Shown one piece after another: positions 63,157 to 64,000 of a stretch of 64,000 nt of DNA. This DNA comes from Tateyamaria sp. ANG-S1 (GTDB lineage Bacteria; Pseudomonadota; Alphaproteobacteria; Rhodobacterales; Rhodobacteraceae). The notes beneath the pieces are model-generated. The model was not told the origin of the DNA. It made no database searches and saw only the letters and a program-made list of their open reading frames with translations. Made by a program: the position numbers and the translations under genes. The stretch is taken from positions 62,001 through 126,000 of the forward strand of contig NZ_JWLL01000001.1 of NCBI RefSeq assembly GCF_000814025.1. The letters are read 5' to 3'. Numbering within the stretch: the first letter of the stretch is position 1; each line of letters starts with the position of its first letter.

Positions 63157-63558
63157 CTATGGGTTGGACTTTCCGTCATAGCAGGCGAAGGCGAGTTTGT
63201 TGCCGTCCAAGTCCCGAACGTAGGCCACGTAGAACGTGTCGCCATAGGCTTCGGGCCGGAAGCCCGGTTTGCCTTCGTCCGTCCCACCGCCATCAATTGC
63301 GAGCGTGTAGAGCGTGTCGACGTCGGATGCTGTTTTGACCCGGAACGCTGTCATTGAGCCGTTGCCCACCGTGGCGGGCTGATCGTCGAACGGATAGCAG
63401 ACGAAGAAGCGGGCGACTGTCTCGTCGGTCTTGTCCCCCCATGAGGCGACCTGCGCGTCCTCGAAACACAGGGGCAGGTTCATGTGGGTGAAGAGGGGAT
63501 CGTAGAAGGCCTTGGCCTTGGCCAGATCCTGTGTGCCGACAATCGTGTAGCCGATCAT
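63157..63558 (-). CDS. VOC/glyoxalase family protein
   Basis: A 133-residue vicinal-oxygen-chelate protein: IGYTIVGTQDLAKAKAFYDPLF at the N-terminus and FYVAYVRDLDGNKLAFAC at the end. In this group the last metal ligand Glu is replaced by Ala/Phe (LAFAC), so metal binding may be altered. Function unknown; it lies beside a malyl-CoA lyase-like gene. Confidence 0.88.
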   Translation of the reverse strand: MIGYTIVGTQDLAKAKAFYDPLFTHMNLPLCFEDAQVASWGDKTDETVARFFVCYPFDDQPATVGNGSMTAFRVKTASDVDTLYTLAIDGGGTDEGKPGFRPEAYGDTFYVAYVRDLDGNKLAFACYDGKSNP

Positions 63559-63671
63559 TTTGTGCGCCTCCGGATGCCATATGTGTTAGCAATACGGCTT
63601 TTGGGTGTGGGGCGCTACGGTATGTCAGGGATTGAAGATGCGCGCGCCAATTTCGGCGCGCGCGTGGTAAA

Positions 63672-64000
63672 TCAGGTGCTTGCGATCATCTCGGACTGCC
63701 GCACGATCACTTCGGCCTGCTTGATCGAGGCGATGTCGACGAGGCGCCCTTTGTAGACTGTTGCCCCTTCGCCCTTTGCCTTGGCCTCTTCCATGGCGGC
63801 GAGGATTTCGCGGGCTTCGGTGACGGCTTCCTCGGACGGGGTGAAGACGTCGTTGGCGAGTGCCACCTGCTTGGGGTGGATCGCCCATTTGCCGACCATA
63901 CCGAGTGTGGCCGAGCGCAGGGCCTGGGCGCGGAAGCCTTCGTCATCGGAGAAGTCGCCGAAGGGGCCGTCGACCGGCAGGACGCCGTGGGTGCGGCAGG
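63672..64000 (-). CDS. HpcH/HpaI-type lyase, L-malyl-CoA/beta-methylmalyl-CoA lyase-like (partial)
   Basis: Only the last 108 codons are in the window; the 5' part lies beyond position 64000. The visible part contains VDGPFGDFSDDEGFRAQALRS, KWAIHPKQVALANDVFTPSE and a C-terminal DIASIKQAEVIVRQSEMIA, which match the L-malyl-CoA lyase (Mcl1) group within the citrate-lyase beta family. It would cleave malyl-CoA or methylmalyl-CoA in the ethylmalonyl-CoA or glyoxylate pathways. An 8-bp hairpin CGCGCGCC-AATTTC-GGCGCGCG (63641-63662) lies just beyond the stop. Confidence 0.82.
   Translation of the reverse strand, partial: CRTHGVLPVDGPFGDFSDDEGFRAQALRSATLGMVGKWAIHPKQVALANDVFTPSEEAVTEAREILAAMEEAKAKGEGATVYKGRLVDIASIKQAEVIVRQSEMIAST

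Overview
The window reads as a chromosomal segment of a marine Roseobacter-group alphaproteobacterium (Rhodobacteraceae). The grounds are high GC, dense operons with ATGA/GTGA start-stop overlaps, many LysR, Lrp, GNAT and EamA genes, a Hint-domain secreted protein, a FYDLN-acid (TIGR02300) protein, an L-malyl-CoA lyase-like gene at the right edge, and a taurine catabolic cluster of the roseobacter type. Genus assignment is inference; no rRNA is present. No phage, insertion sequence or CRISPR array was found.

Layout. 0-3 kb: an overlapping run of a CinA/MoaB-like protein, a GNAT enzyme, an AhpD-like peroxidase and an OmpA-domain protein. 3-10 kb: divergent Lrp/Rid pair, LysR regulator, ECF sigma factor with membrane anti-sigma factor and a divergent DUF4399 protein, ZntB, FadH. 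10-16 kb: GNAT, glutathionyl-hydroquinone reductase-like protein, and two LysR/EamA divergent pairs. 16-18.5 kb: a zinc-independent MDR reductase and a decayed LysR-hydrolase pair (frameshift, in-frame TGA). 18.6-27.7 kb: GNAT enzymes, RppH, adenosine kinase, Nth, a cobalamin-binding regulator, Hint protein, Ada-type methyltransferase, OmpA lipoprotein. 27.7-36.3 kb: FMN reductase, VOC, MaoC-like dehydratase, FAD oxidoreductase next to MnmD, EamA, soluble lytic transglycosylase, DapA and an RTX-repeat protein.

36.3-54 kb is the core of the window: a complete taurine (aminosulfonate) dissimilation locus. TauABC imports taurine; Tpa transaminates it with pyruvate to sulfoacetaldehyde and alanine; Xsc converts sulfoacetaldehyde plus phosphate to acetyl phosphate and sulfite; Pta makes acetyl-CoA (AckA is also present); a SoeABC-type cytoplasmic-facing molybdoenzyme oxidises sulfite, and a YeiH/UPF0324 permease probably exports the sulfur anion. 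TauR (MocR type) probably controls it: I find three paired CTGG operators with 22-23 bp spacing, ahead of xsc, tpa and tauR. Four points here look under-described: a 69-residue one-helix protein translationally coupled between soeA and soeB; a roughly 100-residue Ig/cadherin-like insertion in TauC; a Gly in place of the catalytic Asp of acetate kinase; and a four-palindrome array upstream of tauR.

54-64 kb: an APH-fold kinase, tRNA-Ala(GGC) followed by a 120-bp-period repeat that copies its 3' end, a FYDLN-acid protein, a YgjP-type metallopeptidase, FCD-type GntR regulator, PAS histidine kinase, AccA, LysE/Lrp divergent pair, a 5TM protein with a degenerate GGDEF-like domain, DUF302 protein, lytic transglycosylase lipoprotein, VOC protein and the C-terminus of a malyl-CoA lyase-type enzyme cut by the window edge. 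Several families of GC-rich palindromic intergenic repeats recur and are listed separately.
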